Assembly: GCA_000697355.1 (NCBI GenBank)
Contig: JNEN01001014.1
Span: 310,001 to 374,000 of the forward strand
Direction: 5' to 3'
Source: Syncephalastrum monosporum B8922
Lineage: Eukaryota; Mucoromycota; Mucoromycetes; Mucorales; Syncephalastraceae
Length of the DNA stretch: 64,000 nt
Part shown: piece by piece, positions 54,755-64,000 of the stretch
How the letters are laid out: each line of letters begins with the position of its first letter
Numbering within the stretch: the first letter of the stretch is position 1
The notes under the pieces: model-generated
Database searches by the model: none
What the model saw: the letters and a program-made list of their open reading frames with translations, nothing else
What the model was told of the DNA's origin: nothing
Made by a program: the position numbers and the translations under genes

Positions 54755-56781
54755 TTACATGCGGTCAAGCGGTTCCACGCCAATCAACTTCAGACCGTTC
54801 GCCAACGTCGTCTTGGCCGCCCAATATAGAAGCATGCGTGCTTCAGCCACACCTGAGTCAACGCCCTTTACGCGAAGGCGTGCATTGGCTTGACCAATAC
54901 AGTGTGACAAGCGGAAAAGGTACTGCACGACGGTGCAAGGTTCGAGGGTTTGGTAAGCCGACTGAACGACATCTGGGTATTGCGAGATGGTCAAGGCCAG
55001 GTCGAGCGCTTCTTTTTCCTTGAGCTGGCTGAGATCGCAGTCGAAATGGATCGGGACCTGACTCTTGCGTTCAATGCTGTCAGAAACGAAATGATAATGC
55101 GAGATGAGTTTCATGGGTAAGAGAGTTTGCTTTTCTTTTCGTTTCTTCTGAGTTGCTCAAGTTTACCTGCACATGCGCGCATGCGTAAACTGCAGATAGA
55201 CGCCAGTGTATCCTCTGGCAGCTGTCATGCGGTCCCATGCAAAGGTATAGTTTTTACCACGTTTCGCGACCATATCCTGCACCATAACGGCCGACGTACC
55301 CAGACGATCTGCCACATGGGCCACGGCCTCTTGACCTGCAAGATGACGTCCGTCGACATAAATGCCTTCTTCTCTCAGTTCCCGATACTTGTTCTCGTCT
55401 GCCTGCATATTCTCCAACATATGCTGCCGGGCTGTATCCAGGATATCTTGCAGAAAGACGACCGTGCCCTTGCGTGTCGACATGCCATGGATCCGACCAA
55501 ACCCGACGTGCGCCATGTCGAGGTGGTCACACCCTTGCAGGTGACGTGTGAGCCCGAACAAAGTTCTTAGGTAGCTTTCTTGCTCGTTGCCGATTATGTA
55601 GACGGCCTTGTCAAAGGCGTAGTCGTGCCGACGGAGAAGCACGCTGGCCAGGTCACGCGTCATGTATAGCGACGTCCCATCCGCCCGTCGCAGTACGGTT
55701 GAGTCAACGATCCAAGCACCATCGTCTTGCTGGACAATGCGGTCACGCAGCTCTTCGTAGACGCGGGGTATGTAAGGCTCAGCCTCGGATTCGCCCGAAT
55801 AGCGGTCAAAGGTGATGCCAAGGCGGCGGTAGACGTCGGCATACGAAGCAATGCTGAGGTCCCGGAACCGCCGCCACTGTTTCAGCGTGATCGGGTCACC
55901 CTCCTCCATGCGTTTGAAATAGGCATTAGCGAGGGCATCAATCTCTGGGTCGGTGTCCTTGTTGATGCGGACATAGACGTCGTACAGGTGATGGATGGGA
56001 TCGTTTTCGAGTGAAGCCTCGTTGCCATAGCGTTCGTAGCCGACCGCCAAAAGCCCTTGACGCGCGTCTGTCAGTCTCCTAGCAGGCGCAGACAGACCGT
56101 TGCGACTTACCATACTGTTTTCCCCAGTCGCCTAAATAGTTGATGCCGATGGTCTTGTAGCCCATGGCTTCGTGGATCCGTTTGACAAAGTTGCCGATAA
56201 TGGTGCTCCTCAGGTGTCCTGCATGAAAGGGTTTGGCTATATTGGGCGAGCTATAGTCCAGTACGACCGTCTTGGGTGTTTCCTGCTCCTGCATGCCGTA
56301 ACGCGACGATTGGGCGTATACGTCCTGTAAGGTATGCTGAATGTAGGCGTCTGGGCAGACGTCAAAATGGAGAAAGGTGCCCGACGCGGTCGCGCGTGGA
56401 ATGAGCGCACTTGGCTCGAACTAAGCAAAGACCCTCTTAGTAACGCGCTGTGTAGTGGTCCATAGGTGAATGTACTTTTTCGGCGAGTTGTTGACACAAT
56501 GCTCTAGGGTCCTGAGCCGAGCCAAGCTTGGGCCCTGGAATCCCAAATTGCTGATTGGGACTGATTTTTGGCATAGGTGCTAAATTGCGCAAGACATGGT
56601 GCTCTGAGCAGTTTGCAATGGGTGCTAATTGACGTGCAATCGCCTGTCGAAAAAGCGACGCCGCACCCATTCCCGAAGACTGAAAGGTGTGTAAAAACGG
56701 GGTGAAACGAGACGCTCCTTTGTTGTTGGGCCTGCTGAGTTCCCAACGCAATACAATGGAAATTGCACCTGCCAACTCCAT
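54755..56781 (-). CDS. arginyl-tRNA synthetase
   Basis: Class I synthetase charging tRNA-Arg. Exons, right to left: 56781-56476, 56420-56111, 56055-55167, 55076-54755, giving 608 aa in frame. The N-terminal additional domain ends [18 protein letters not shown]. The HIGH motif appears as [16 protein letters not shown], the KMSKS loop as [14 protein letters not shown], and the DALR anticodon-binding domain as [16 protein letters not shown] with [15 protein letters not shown]. All are typical of yeast-type ArgRS. The frame has two good starts: 56781, giving a longer basic leader, and 56670 ([15 protein letters not shown]); together they could make mitochondrial and cytosolic forms, as known for other fungal synthetases. 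The gene is convergent with the SUR7-like gene. Confidence 0.93.
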
Positions 56782-58232
56782 TTTGCCACCCGTGCCGCCG
56801 TTTATATGCCTGTTAACATAATATACATTTACATAGAAGTATCTCCAGTATTGGGTTGGATCTGTATCAACATGCTTCTCTATCGCTGGACAAACGTGTT
56901 AGCTTGCAGGTTTCACGTAATAGCCAGCAACGTCCTAGTCTCAGTGTATTGACTCTTGTCCAGGAAAATAGGTGGACGAGTAAGGCATTCTGAGCATCAT
57001 ATGATTTAGGGTCCATTTTGGTGAAGGTTTCCCGGTTACAGCTCAAGTATGATGCTGATGCTCGCTGTGGCCTGTTTAATGGGGCAGAAACACACGTAGT
57101 CAGTCCCAAGCACCAATCATTACATGTACGTTTTGTTTACATATGCTTCTGACAGCTGAGTTGCACAATATACACGCTGTTATTCCTTGGTAAAGTGCCG
57201 CAATAAATCACTCTATTATTTTACGACTTAAGACACCTCAGCATGGATGAGTTTTCCATCAAGGTATCCTGCATTCGCTTCATAGCTTAATTTGCAGTCT
57301 ATATATATATATATATTATATATATATATATATTCCAACATATGCTTGCCACATGAACCTATAAAAGGCGTTCGCATATCTCATCGTCGTCATCGGCCCA
57401 TGTCTGCTGAAGGTCACGGCGATCGGATGATCCATATAAGGAAAGTATACCCGGTCAAAAACTATCCATTCATTTGTTCATTGTCAAGCAACAAATACAG
57501 CATGAGATGTAACATGGAAGGAAAAGAAGCAATAAAGCCGAAGAGCATCCGTCGCGTGGGTAGATGAAACCCGTCAGTGTATGGACTTATATCATACGAT
57601 GATTCCACCACAGATCATCTCTTTCCTATAAAAAATAATTAAAATAGGCATCACATCAATGTTCCCCTATCTTTCTCTTAGAGAAGAATGGATAGACGCG
57701 CGCAAGATACTCTGTACTATCTACCTTTTCTTTAAATGGACGAGGCTTGGTTATAGAGAGCGGATTTTTAGGGGGGGGGTGGGATGAATGGAGACATCCG
57801 CGGAAAGTGCTCCTCGGACGAAACTTGATTCGAACGCCACGCCATATAAAGCATATTCAGGGTCATACCATTTCAGCAGCCGCCCCCGCGTTCACACAAA
57901 CATCCCATTTTTCAATTTTGGAGAAAGGCCTGCCCAATAACATGTTTGTTCAATCCAGGTATGCACCGTTGTCAGCTTCCATGCAGGATGCGAACAGGAT
58001 GACGACTGCATGGCATGTTCTGGACCAAAAGAAGAAACGTGCTAGCTATAATTGTCCATAGAATGAAAGAAAAAGTGAGGGTGTGTAGTTGCTGCGACGA
58101 AGGAGAAGATCCGCAGAACCAATGGCGAATCCCCGACGAGATAAACCGCATATTTTTACTATTTCTAACTTTCCCTTCTCTCTTCACTTCCCTCTTTCTT
58201 GCTTTCGCTTTCTTATCTTTCTCCTTTTACAC
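56782..58232. other. gene-poor intergenic stretch
   Basis: 1.45 kb between the divergent ArgRS and trehalase genes. It has a TA-rich palindrome (57300-57333) and a run of nine G's (57770-57778). Pyrimidine-rich leader DNA (58165-58228) precedes the trehalase start. No gene is seen. Confidence 0.5.
57300..57333. repeat. (TA)n palindrome
   Basis: Two TA tracts joined by ATTATA form a near-perfect inverted repeat able to extrude a cruciform. It could also be a simple microsatellite. Confidence 0.85.
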
Positions 58233-60811
58233 TTGATGCAATCTACCATACACGTCCTCAATGACCAAGACGTCGTCGATGTCCATGCTCCACCAGGCAC
58301 GTACTACACCACCGGTATGAACTCGGGTGGAGCTGTCAGCCGCCTCAAGACCTACACTGTAACGTACCCCTATTTTTCCTATGGTCATCTGTATCCCATA
58401 TCTCATCCAACATGTATACATTCAATTAGGGCCAATACAATAAGCTAGAATCGAACGCCCATCGTAAGCGTCGCGCTTCACATGGTATGCTCTCATTTTT
58501 TTTTTTTTTTGTTAAAAAAGGGCCGAAAAAAATGGAACAAGAATGAAGGTCTCACGTGCCTTTGTCTTTTTATAGATGACAAGAGCAAAGCACAAAAGTT
58601 CCTTATCGACGTCAAGGAAACGCAGCGCATTCTCGTGGAACAAGAAGACACGGATGGTGATTTCCAAATCACTGTGAATGATCTCGGCCCTAAATCGTTT
58701 GCGGTGGGCACGGCCGACTCGGGCGGCTACCGAAAAATTGAAATCCGCGGTACCTACATGCTGTCGAATCTCCTGCAGGAACTCGCGCTCGCTGAAGATT
58801 ATGGACGCAAGCACATCGTCCTCGACGAGGCCCGCTTGAACGAAAACCCGGTCGACCGTCTGTCGCGTATGATTCGGCATAATTTTTGGCAGGGCTTGAC
58901 CCGTCGGATCGACGCCGATGCCCTCGAAATTATTTGCGCTGACCCCAAGAACCGCTCTGCCGACCACAAACCGCGTATTTACGTCCCTTACGGCGAGGAT
59001 GAGGTGTACGAATATTACAAGCACGCAGCAGAGACGCGCAAGCACCTCCATCTCGAGGTCGAGCGTTTGCCTAAGGATATTACCCCCGAATACGTCAAAA
59101 GTCTCAATAATCGACCGGGTATCCTCGCCTTGGCCATGAAGCGCACCACCGATGCTTCTGGAAATTCGACACTCACGGGCGTACCCTTTGCCGTCCCCGG
59201 CGGCCGCTTCAACGAGATGTATGGTTGGGACTCGTACTTTATCGCGCTGGGTCTTCTCATCGATGACCGCATCGATCTCGCGCAAGGCATGGTTGACAAC
59301 TTTGTCTACGAAATCAAACATTATGGCAAGATCCTCAACGCGAACCGGTCTTACTACCTCTCACGCTCCCAACCACCTTTCCTGACCGACATGGCGCTCC
59401 AAATCTACCAAAAATTGCCGCCTACTGAAGAAAGCAAGGAATGGCTTCGCGCGTCCCTGCGTGCGGCCATCAAAGAATACCACACCGTCTGGATGGCCGA
59501 ACCGCGTCTGGACCCCAAAACGCAGCTTTCCCGTTTCCGGCCCGCAGGTGTTGGCATCCCACCCGAGACGGAAGCATCGCATTTTGACCATGTGATCCAG
59601 CCGTATGCAGATGCGCTGGGTATGAATGTCCACGAGTACATGCAACGTTACAACGACGGTGACGTGAAGGAGCCCAAGCTCGATGAATATTTTCTGCACG
59701 ACCGCGCCGTACGCGAGTCCGGGCATGATACCACCTATCGCTTTGAAAAAGTCTGCGCCAACCTGGCCACCATTGACCTGAACTCGCTCCTGTACAAGTA
59801 CGAAATCGACCTTGCCAACGCCATCCGGACCCAGCTTGACGGCGATCTGACGGACTATGACGGCATCGCACAACGTCCAGAGGATTGGGAAGAACGGGCC
59901 AGGCTCCGAAAAGACCGAATCAACACCTATTTGTGGAATGAGGAGCGGAGCCTTTACTATGACTATGATACCGTGAAAGAAGAGCAGATCAAGTACGAGT
60001 CCGTCACCGCCTTTTGGGCCATGTGGGCAGGGTGCGCGAGCCGCGAGCAGGCCGAAAAGATGACCAAGAACTCGCTTGACAAGTTTGAAGCTGTCGGTGG
60101 TCTCGTTTCTGGAACCGAAGAGTCCCGCGGCCTCATTAGCTTGGACCGGCCTAACCGTCAGTGGGACTTCCCCTTTGGTTGGGCACCTCATCAGATCATG
60201 GCATGGCGCGCCTTTGAAAACTACAACATGCACGACGTCGCTGCTCGCTTAGCCTACCGTTGGCTCTATACGTAAGTGAGGAATTTTTTAATGAGGTACA
60301 CGGGCTGACCCCTCATATCTATCTTTAGCATCACCAAGTCATTTGTCGACTTTAACGGCGTGGTACCTGAGAAATACGGTATGTAAACAATGGAAAACAT
60401 TGGCGCAGCTCATTCTAAACCCTCCCCCCCTTTTTTTTTCTCTTAGATGTCGTCAGCTTATCACATCAAGTCCAAGTGGAATATGGCAACGTCGGTGTCG
60501 ACTTTAAATACGTGCCACGCGAAGGATTTGGCTGGATGAATGCGTCGTACCAGATCGGCCTCGCCGTTATCAATACCCAAATGCGACGTGCCCTCGGCAC
60601 CTGCACCAATCCTGACCTCTTCTTTGAACGCGCTCTTGAGCGCCAGCATAAACTTGACGCGTCCCATCTCAAGCGGCGCAAATCGTCCGAGGCCGCTGCC
60701 AAGGCCATCACGCGCAACGGTTCCATCACGGCTGCCATCACGCGCATCGGCGCCGAATCCGGCATTGGTGGTTCGACCGCACCCTCCTTCGTCGAGCTTA
60801 CTGAGCCTTAG
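58233..60811 (+). CDS. NTH1: neutral trehalase
   Basis: Cytosolic alpha,alpha-trehalase that mobilises trehalose on germination or stress recovery. Exons 58233-58358, 58430-58484, 58576-60271, 60329-60378, 60447-60811 give 763 aa in frame. The N-terminus has a PKA/14-3-3-type site KRRASHDD. Next is the Ca2+-binding motif [19 protein letters not shown] found only in fungal neutral trehalases. The GH37 catalytic domain has signature 1 [15 protein letters not shown] and signature 2 [13 protein letters not shown], with the acid/base Asp and Glu regions intact. A Ser/Ala-rich C-terminal tail (about 60 residues) extends beyond the usual end. Regulation by cAMP-PKA and calcium is expected from the family. 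Exon 2 (55 nt) carries the phosphosite, so its inclusion matters. Confidence 0.95.
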
Positions 60812-60907
60812 TGCACGATAGACAAAGAAATAAAAATATACATGTAAAAAGAAAAAAAAACTCTAATTCAAGACACCAATGAGGATCATGGGATATCAAG
60901 ATGCCTT
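60812..60907. terminator. convergent 3' region, trehalase / MFS transporter
   Basis: Only 96 bp separate two convergent stop codons. It contains AATAAAAATATA (60829-60840) and an A-rich run, plausible polyadenylation signals for the trehalase; the transcripts probably overlap at their 3' ends. Confidence 0.45.
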
Positions 60908-63125
60908 TTATAGCCTGTAGCGAAACGTGGGAGCTTCGTCCCCTTTGATGTCATTATCTTCTTCTTCGTCCTCCTCTCCTTCAGCGACATCCTCTCCTTC
61001 GACCGCAATGGGCTCGGTAGTGTCGCTTTTAAGCAGTGAATCCCTCCGCTGGTTCATTCTTTGAAGCAACGTGCGTTGGGTAAGCGCGAGCAAGATGAAC
61101 GCGCAGAGGAACCCCAGCGCTATCAAGTGGCCTCGTACTACAGAGATATACAGATAATATACAAGCATCAATCAGCATGTATGTTTTCGATGTTAATTGA
61201 ACACATACGATAACGCGGAGCATCTGATCGACGGTAAATGTTGGACCCGACCAAGCCTATGGTGATGGATGGTCAGCACCACACTGTGTTAAATGGGTGG
61301 CCATCTCAAGGGCATACCTGACGCATTATTGGCGGACACAGCCATGGCCGCCGCCACACTGCGTTTCATTTCGGGTGCGATATTGCTCGTCAGCCATGCA
61401 TTGACGATCGGGTTGATGACGAATATGCCCGAAACGGCAATGCACACCGCTGCATAACGACCTTCACGACTTTCGAGTACAAGGAGCAGCACATATCCTA
61501 TGAGACAAATGCTGGCGCCTAGGATGGCATGATACGTGCGCTCCCGATGGCGATCAGACAAGTAGGCAAGGCCGATCATCTATACAATGGTTGGCATGAC
61601 ATCACGACGCGCCTCGTTGCTACGTACCACGACGACGGCGCACAGATAAGGTGGTGCTAAAACAGAGGCAAAAAGAGATTAAGTTATGTTCTTTTTCTGT
61701 CCAATAACACCTTTTTTTTTCTTTACTTACCGGACATGAGGTTGGCTGTGAGCTTGTCATTGTATCCGAGTCCGTGGACGATGAGCGGAAGGAAACTACA
61801 TATATCATATAAAATCAGAGCAAAGAAATAGGCCTTATTGAACTTACTTGGAGATCGAGGTGTTGGGAACGCTACCGCAAAAGAACATGACCATCCAGAC
61901 CCAGACCTTCCAATCTGTCAATGCCTTGACTGCCTGTTTTCGGTTAGACGCGTTCAGATCTCCGAGGGTCGTATGTGTCGAAGAGAGAGAACCATCTGCA
62001 GTGAGGCGCGACACGGCCAGCGAGCGCTCCTCCAAGGTGATCCGTTCCCAGGTTTCGGGCGAAGCAGGGAGATAAAAGCTGCACTGTACGCATCAGCACA
62101 ACTGCCCAGACTGAAAGTTTCCGCCACTTACAAAGCAACAATGGCCAGCGCGATAGTAGGTACACCTTCAATAATGAAGAGCCATTGCCATCCTGTCAGG
62201 CCATGAGAACCGCGCAGTTGCAATATACCATATGCAAGGACGCCCGCTGAACAATGAAACATTTGATCAGCCTATTGCAGTTTCGTTGTGGCACGTGAGC
62301 AAACCATATGCGTGGGCGGCCACAGTGGAGCCCCAAAACAGGGCAATGCGTGTCGCCATCTCATCTTTTTTGTAAAAGAGCGTCAGATAAAAAAGAACGC
62401 CTACATACAGACATAAATTTGTGTAAGAAGACCGTCCACGCTCTTATTTTGGCTTTGATCCTACCGGGAAAGAAGCCGGCTTCAAAGACGCCAAGCAGAA
62501 AACGCAGTACAAGCAACTGGGCGTAACTCTTTGCAGTCGCATGCAGGCAGGCCATGGTACCCCACGAGATCATGAGAAAAGGAAGCCTAAGTTAAACTGA
62601 GTGCGTAACAGAATGATATGTGTCCAATGCCTCATTTACCATTTTTTGGCCGTAAAACGCTTGAGAAGCATGTTACTTGGGATTTGGAATGACAGGAAGC
62701 CTGCCTAGGAGACGCTCAGCGTACTGCACTCATACTCTTTGTTTGCTTACGTAGAAGATGGTAATACACGTATTAAACTGGTCGGGAGTAATACCCACGT
62801 CCTCCTCAAAGTTGTCCAGCACCGCGTTACCTAAACAAAAGAGTCAACACAAGGGGATGATAAGCAACAACTTCACGCTTACCCAAGCTCGACCGGTCGA
62901 GCGAAGAAAACAAATACATGAGACTCAGGAATGGCAGAATCATGAGGTCAAATTTGCGGACGAGATGGCGTTCATTGCGCCGTGCTGCCTCGATGGCTTC
63001 GTCACCCGGAGGTGGTTGTGAAGGATCACACGTCCCGTCTATAGTGCTAATCGTGAGCTGGAATGGAATATGCTCGAGGCGTGGAACTTGCGCATCACGA
63101 GGGGTCGATAAGAAGACTCTGGCAT
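60908..63125 (-). CDS. MFS transporter, Dal5/allantoate-permease (ACS) family
   Basis: Twelve-TM permease of the anion:cation symporter family; relatives import allantoate, nicotinate, vitamins or other organic anions. Exons after the first: 62830-62750, 62703-62640, 62586-62465, 62400-62305, 62246-62132, 62078-61848, 61795-61731, 61656-61628, 61579-61318, 61256-61209, 61137-60908, in frame (448 codons). The first exon ends at 62883. Motifs: [20 protein letters not shown] before [25 protein letters not shown] (TM4), [25 protein letters not shown] and [11 protein letters not shown]. The C-terminus is highly acidic ([11 protein letters not shown]). The start is unresolved: the N-terminal frame has no ATG above a stop. 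An ATG at 63125 joins it only through a 41-nt intron (63084-63044), or an upstream exon exists. Confidence 0.8.
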
Positions 63126-64000
63126 AATTTGTGCTGGACGTGTGTACGCTTTATGTATGTATAGTAAAAAAAGGGGGGGGGGATATGCGAAATGGGGACG
63201 GGATGGGCAGGCTTTGGCCAAGCACCGCCGGCGCACCGCATGAATTTCTCTTCTGCATGAAATCACTGCCAATCAGAGGCGAAGCTCCCACCACGGATGG
63301 ACTCGAACTTATATTGAAATAGATCAGTACTGTAAGAAAGCCCTCATCCTTTACGTGAATGGGGTACAATGATATAATCAGCGGTACCTTTATATCTGCC
63401 TGCAATTCATTTGATATTAATGTTAAAGCATCAGATAATGTGGATAACTTGTTGATCTTATAACAAGCATGGCATTTCTATGGCATTTGTCGTATTGCAT
63501 AGGATGCATGTACCAATGACTACAGCCATTATTTTTATTCGGAGGACATATTCCTTTATCGTTGGAACACAAGACAAGGACACAGACGCGTCTGCACAAG
63601 CCGCAAAGGTATGTCGATATTCTGAAGACTCACCGAATAGTAATCATTTTATGCCTTCTTTAATTTGAATCACGCAGTAGCTGAGACCTGTACACCAGCA
63701 ATTTTCGATGTGCGCGGATTTTTTGCAATTGAAACACCGCTACCAGCAAGTTGAAAAAAAAGGACCTCTTTGACGCGCACCTTCTTTTCCCTGTCTTTAC
63801 AGACCCCTCACGAACGGACGTGGCAGCTCCCAGGCCTCTGCTTGCTAAAACCCTAAACCCTAATCGACCGAGGGGACTGGTTCTGGAGGACGCGTTGTAG
63901 AGTAGCTAAAGCTTTCGGGCAACGCATCGATGATGGAGCCGACTTCCTCTCTTTAGTGTCACGATGTGGCTCTTTGGTATACTCCCACATTTGTCAACAA
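63126..64000. other. intergenic, right end of window
   Basis: Upstream region of the MFS transporter. It contains a run of nine G's (63173-63181) and, at 63852-63866, two telomere-like AAACCCTA units. No gene is seen; a gene may begin beyond the window. Confidence 0.5.
63852..63866 (+). promoter_or_regulatory. telobox-like AACCCTAAACCCTA element
   Basis: Two tandem copies of AAACCCTA-type sequence. In fungi and plants such teloboxes bind TRF/TBF1-like factors upstream of ribosomal and other housekeeping genes. They could equally be a short interstitial telomeric sequence. The target gene would lie outside the window. Confidence 0.4.

Noticed and set aside
57820..57850. TTCGAACGCC resembling a tRNA T-loop
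   Set aside because: No matching A box, anticodon arm or acceptor stem could be paired around it.

Overview
This window is nuclear DNA of a filamentous fungus. The likely group is an early-diverging one (Mucoromycota, perhaps Mucorales); this is inferred from the gene set and gene structure, not from a marker gene. The evidence is: a fused eukaryotic-type NADH glutamate synthase; a fungal neutral trehalase with a Ca2+-binding motif and an RRAS phosphosite; a Cdc11-type septin; fungal GID subunit, SUR7/PalI and GPI-inositol-deacylase homologues; and genes cut by many introns, mostly 45-90 nt with GTAAGT-like donors. Every multi-exon model with a resolved start stays in frame across all its junctions, which supports the models.

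Layout. 1-4.5 kb: gene-poor, with at most decayed coding sequence. 4.5-9.3 kb (minus): a monocarboxylate-type MFS transporter and the FG nucleoporin Nup49/Nup58. 9.5-16.5 kb (plus): a TatD nuclease, an ARMC8/Gid5 armadillo protein and a PGAP1/Bst1 GPI inositol deacylase. 16.5-17.7 kb (minus): ribosomal protein eS1. 17.7-21.7 kb: about 4 kb without a clear gene, holding one probable pseudogene. 21.7 kb: an acidic, histidine-rich orphan. 22.7-26.7 kb: three mitochondrial gene-expression genes (mS45 divergent from uL30m, then a PPR protein). 27.2-29.5 kb: septin. 29.5-35.6 kb: an accessory island with a ~0.77 kb inverted repeat around a 1.2 kb spacer, an F-box-like gene, and an unknown gene beside a decayed homologous copy. 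35.8-45.2 kb: a GNAT acetyltransferase, phosphoglucomutase and the ~2050-aa glutamate synthase. 45.4-52.1 kb: four probable secreted products (two tiny cysteine-rich peptides, a pyrophosphatase-like protein, a CAP/PR-1 protein) around an Aurora kinase. 53.1-63.1 kb: a four-TM SUR7/PalI-like protein, arginyl-tRNA synthetase, neutral trehalase and a Dal5-like MFS transporter.

Themes. Core genes cover carbon storage (phosphoglucomutase, trehalase), nitrogen assimilation (GOGAT, possible organic-anion or allantoate transport), mitochondrial translation (mS45, uL30m, PPR) and cell-cycle or morphogenesis (septin, Aurora). The least ordinary content is a secreted six-cysteine peptide with plant-NCR-like cysteine spacing (51.9 kb), a secreted pyrophosphatase-like protein with a probable active-site Arg-to-Ser change, clusters of micro-exons (4, 9, 14, 16, 18, 22 nt), two GC-AG introns, and the inverted-repeat island. 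No tRNA, rRNA, CRISPR array or intact transposon was recognised.
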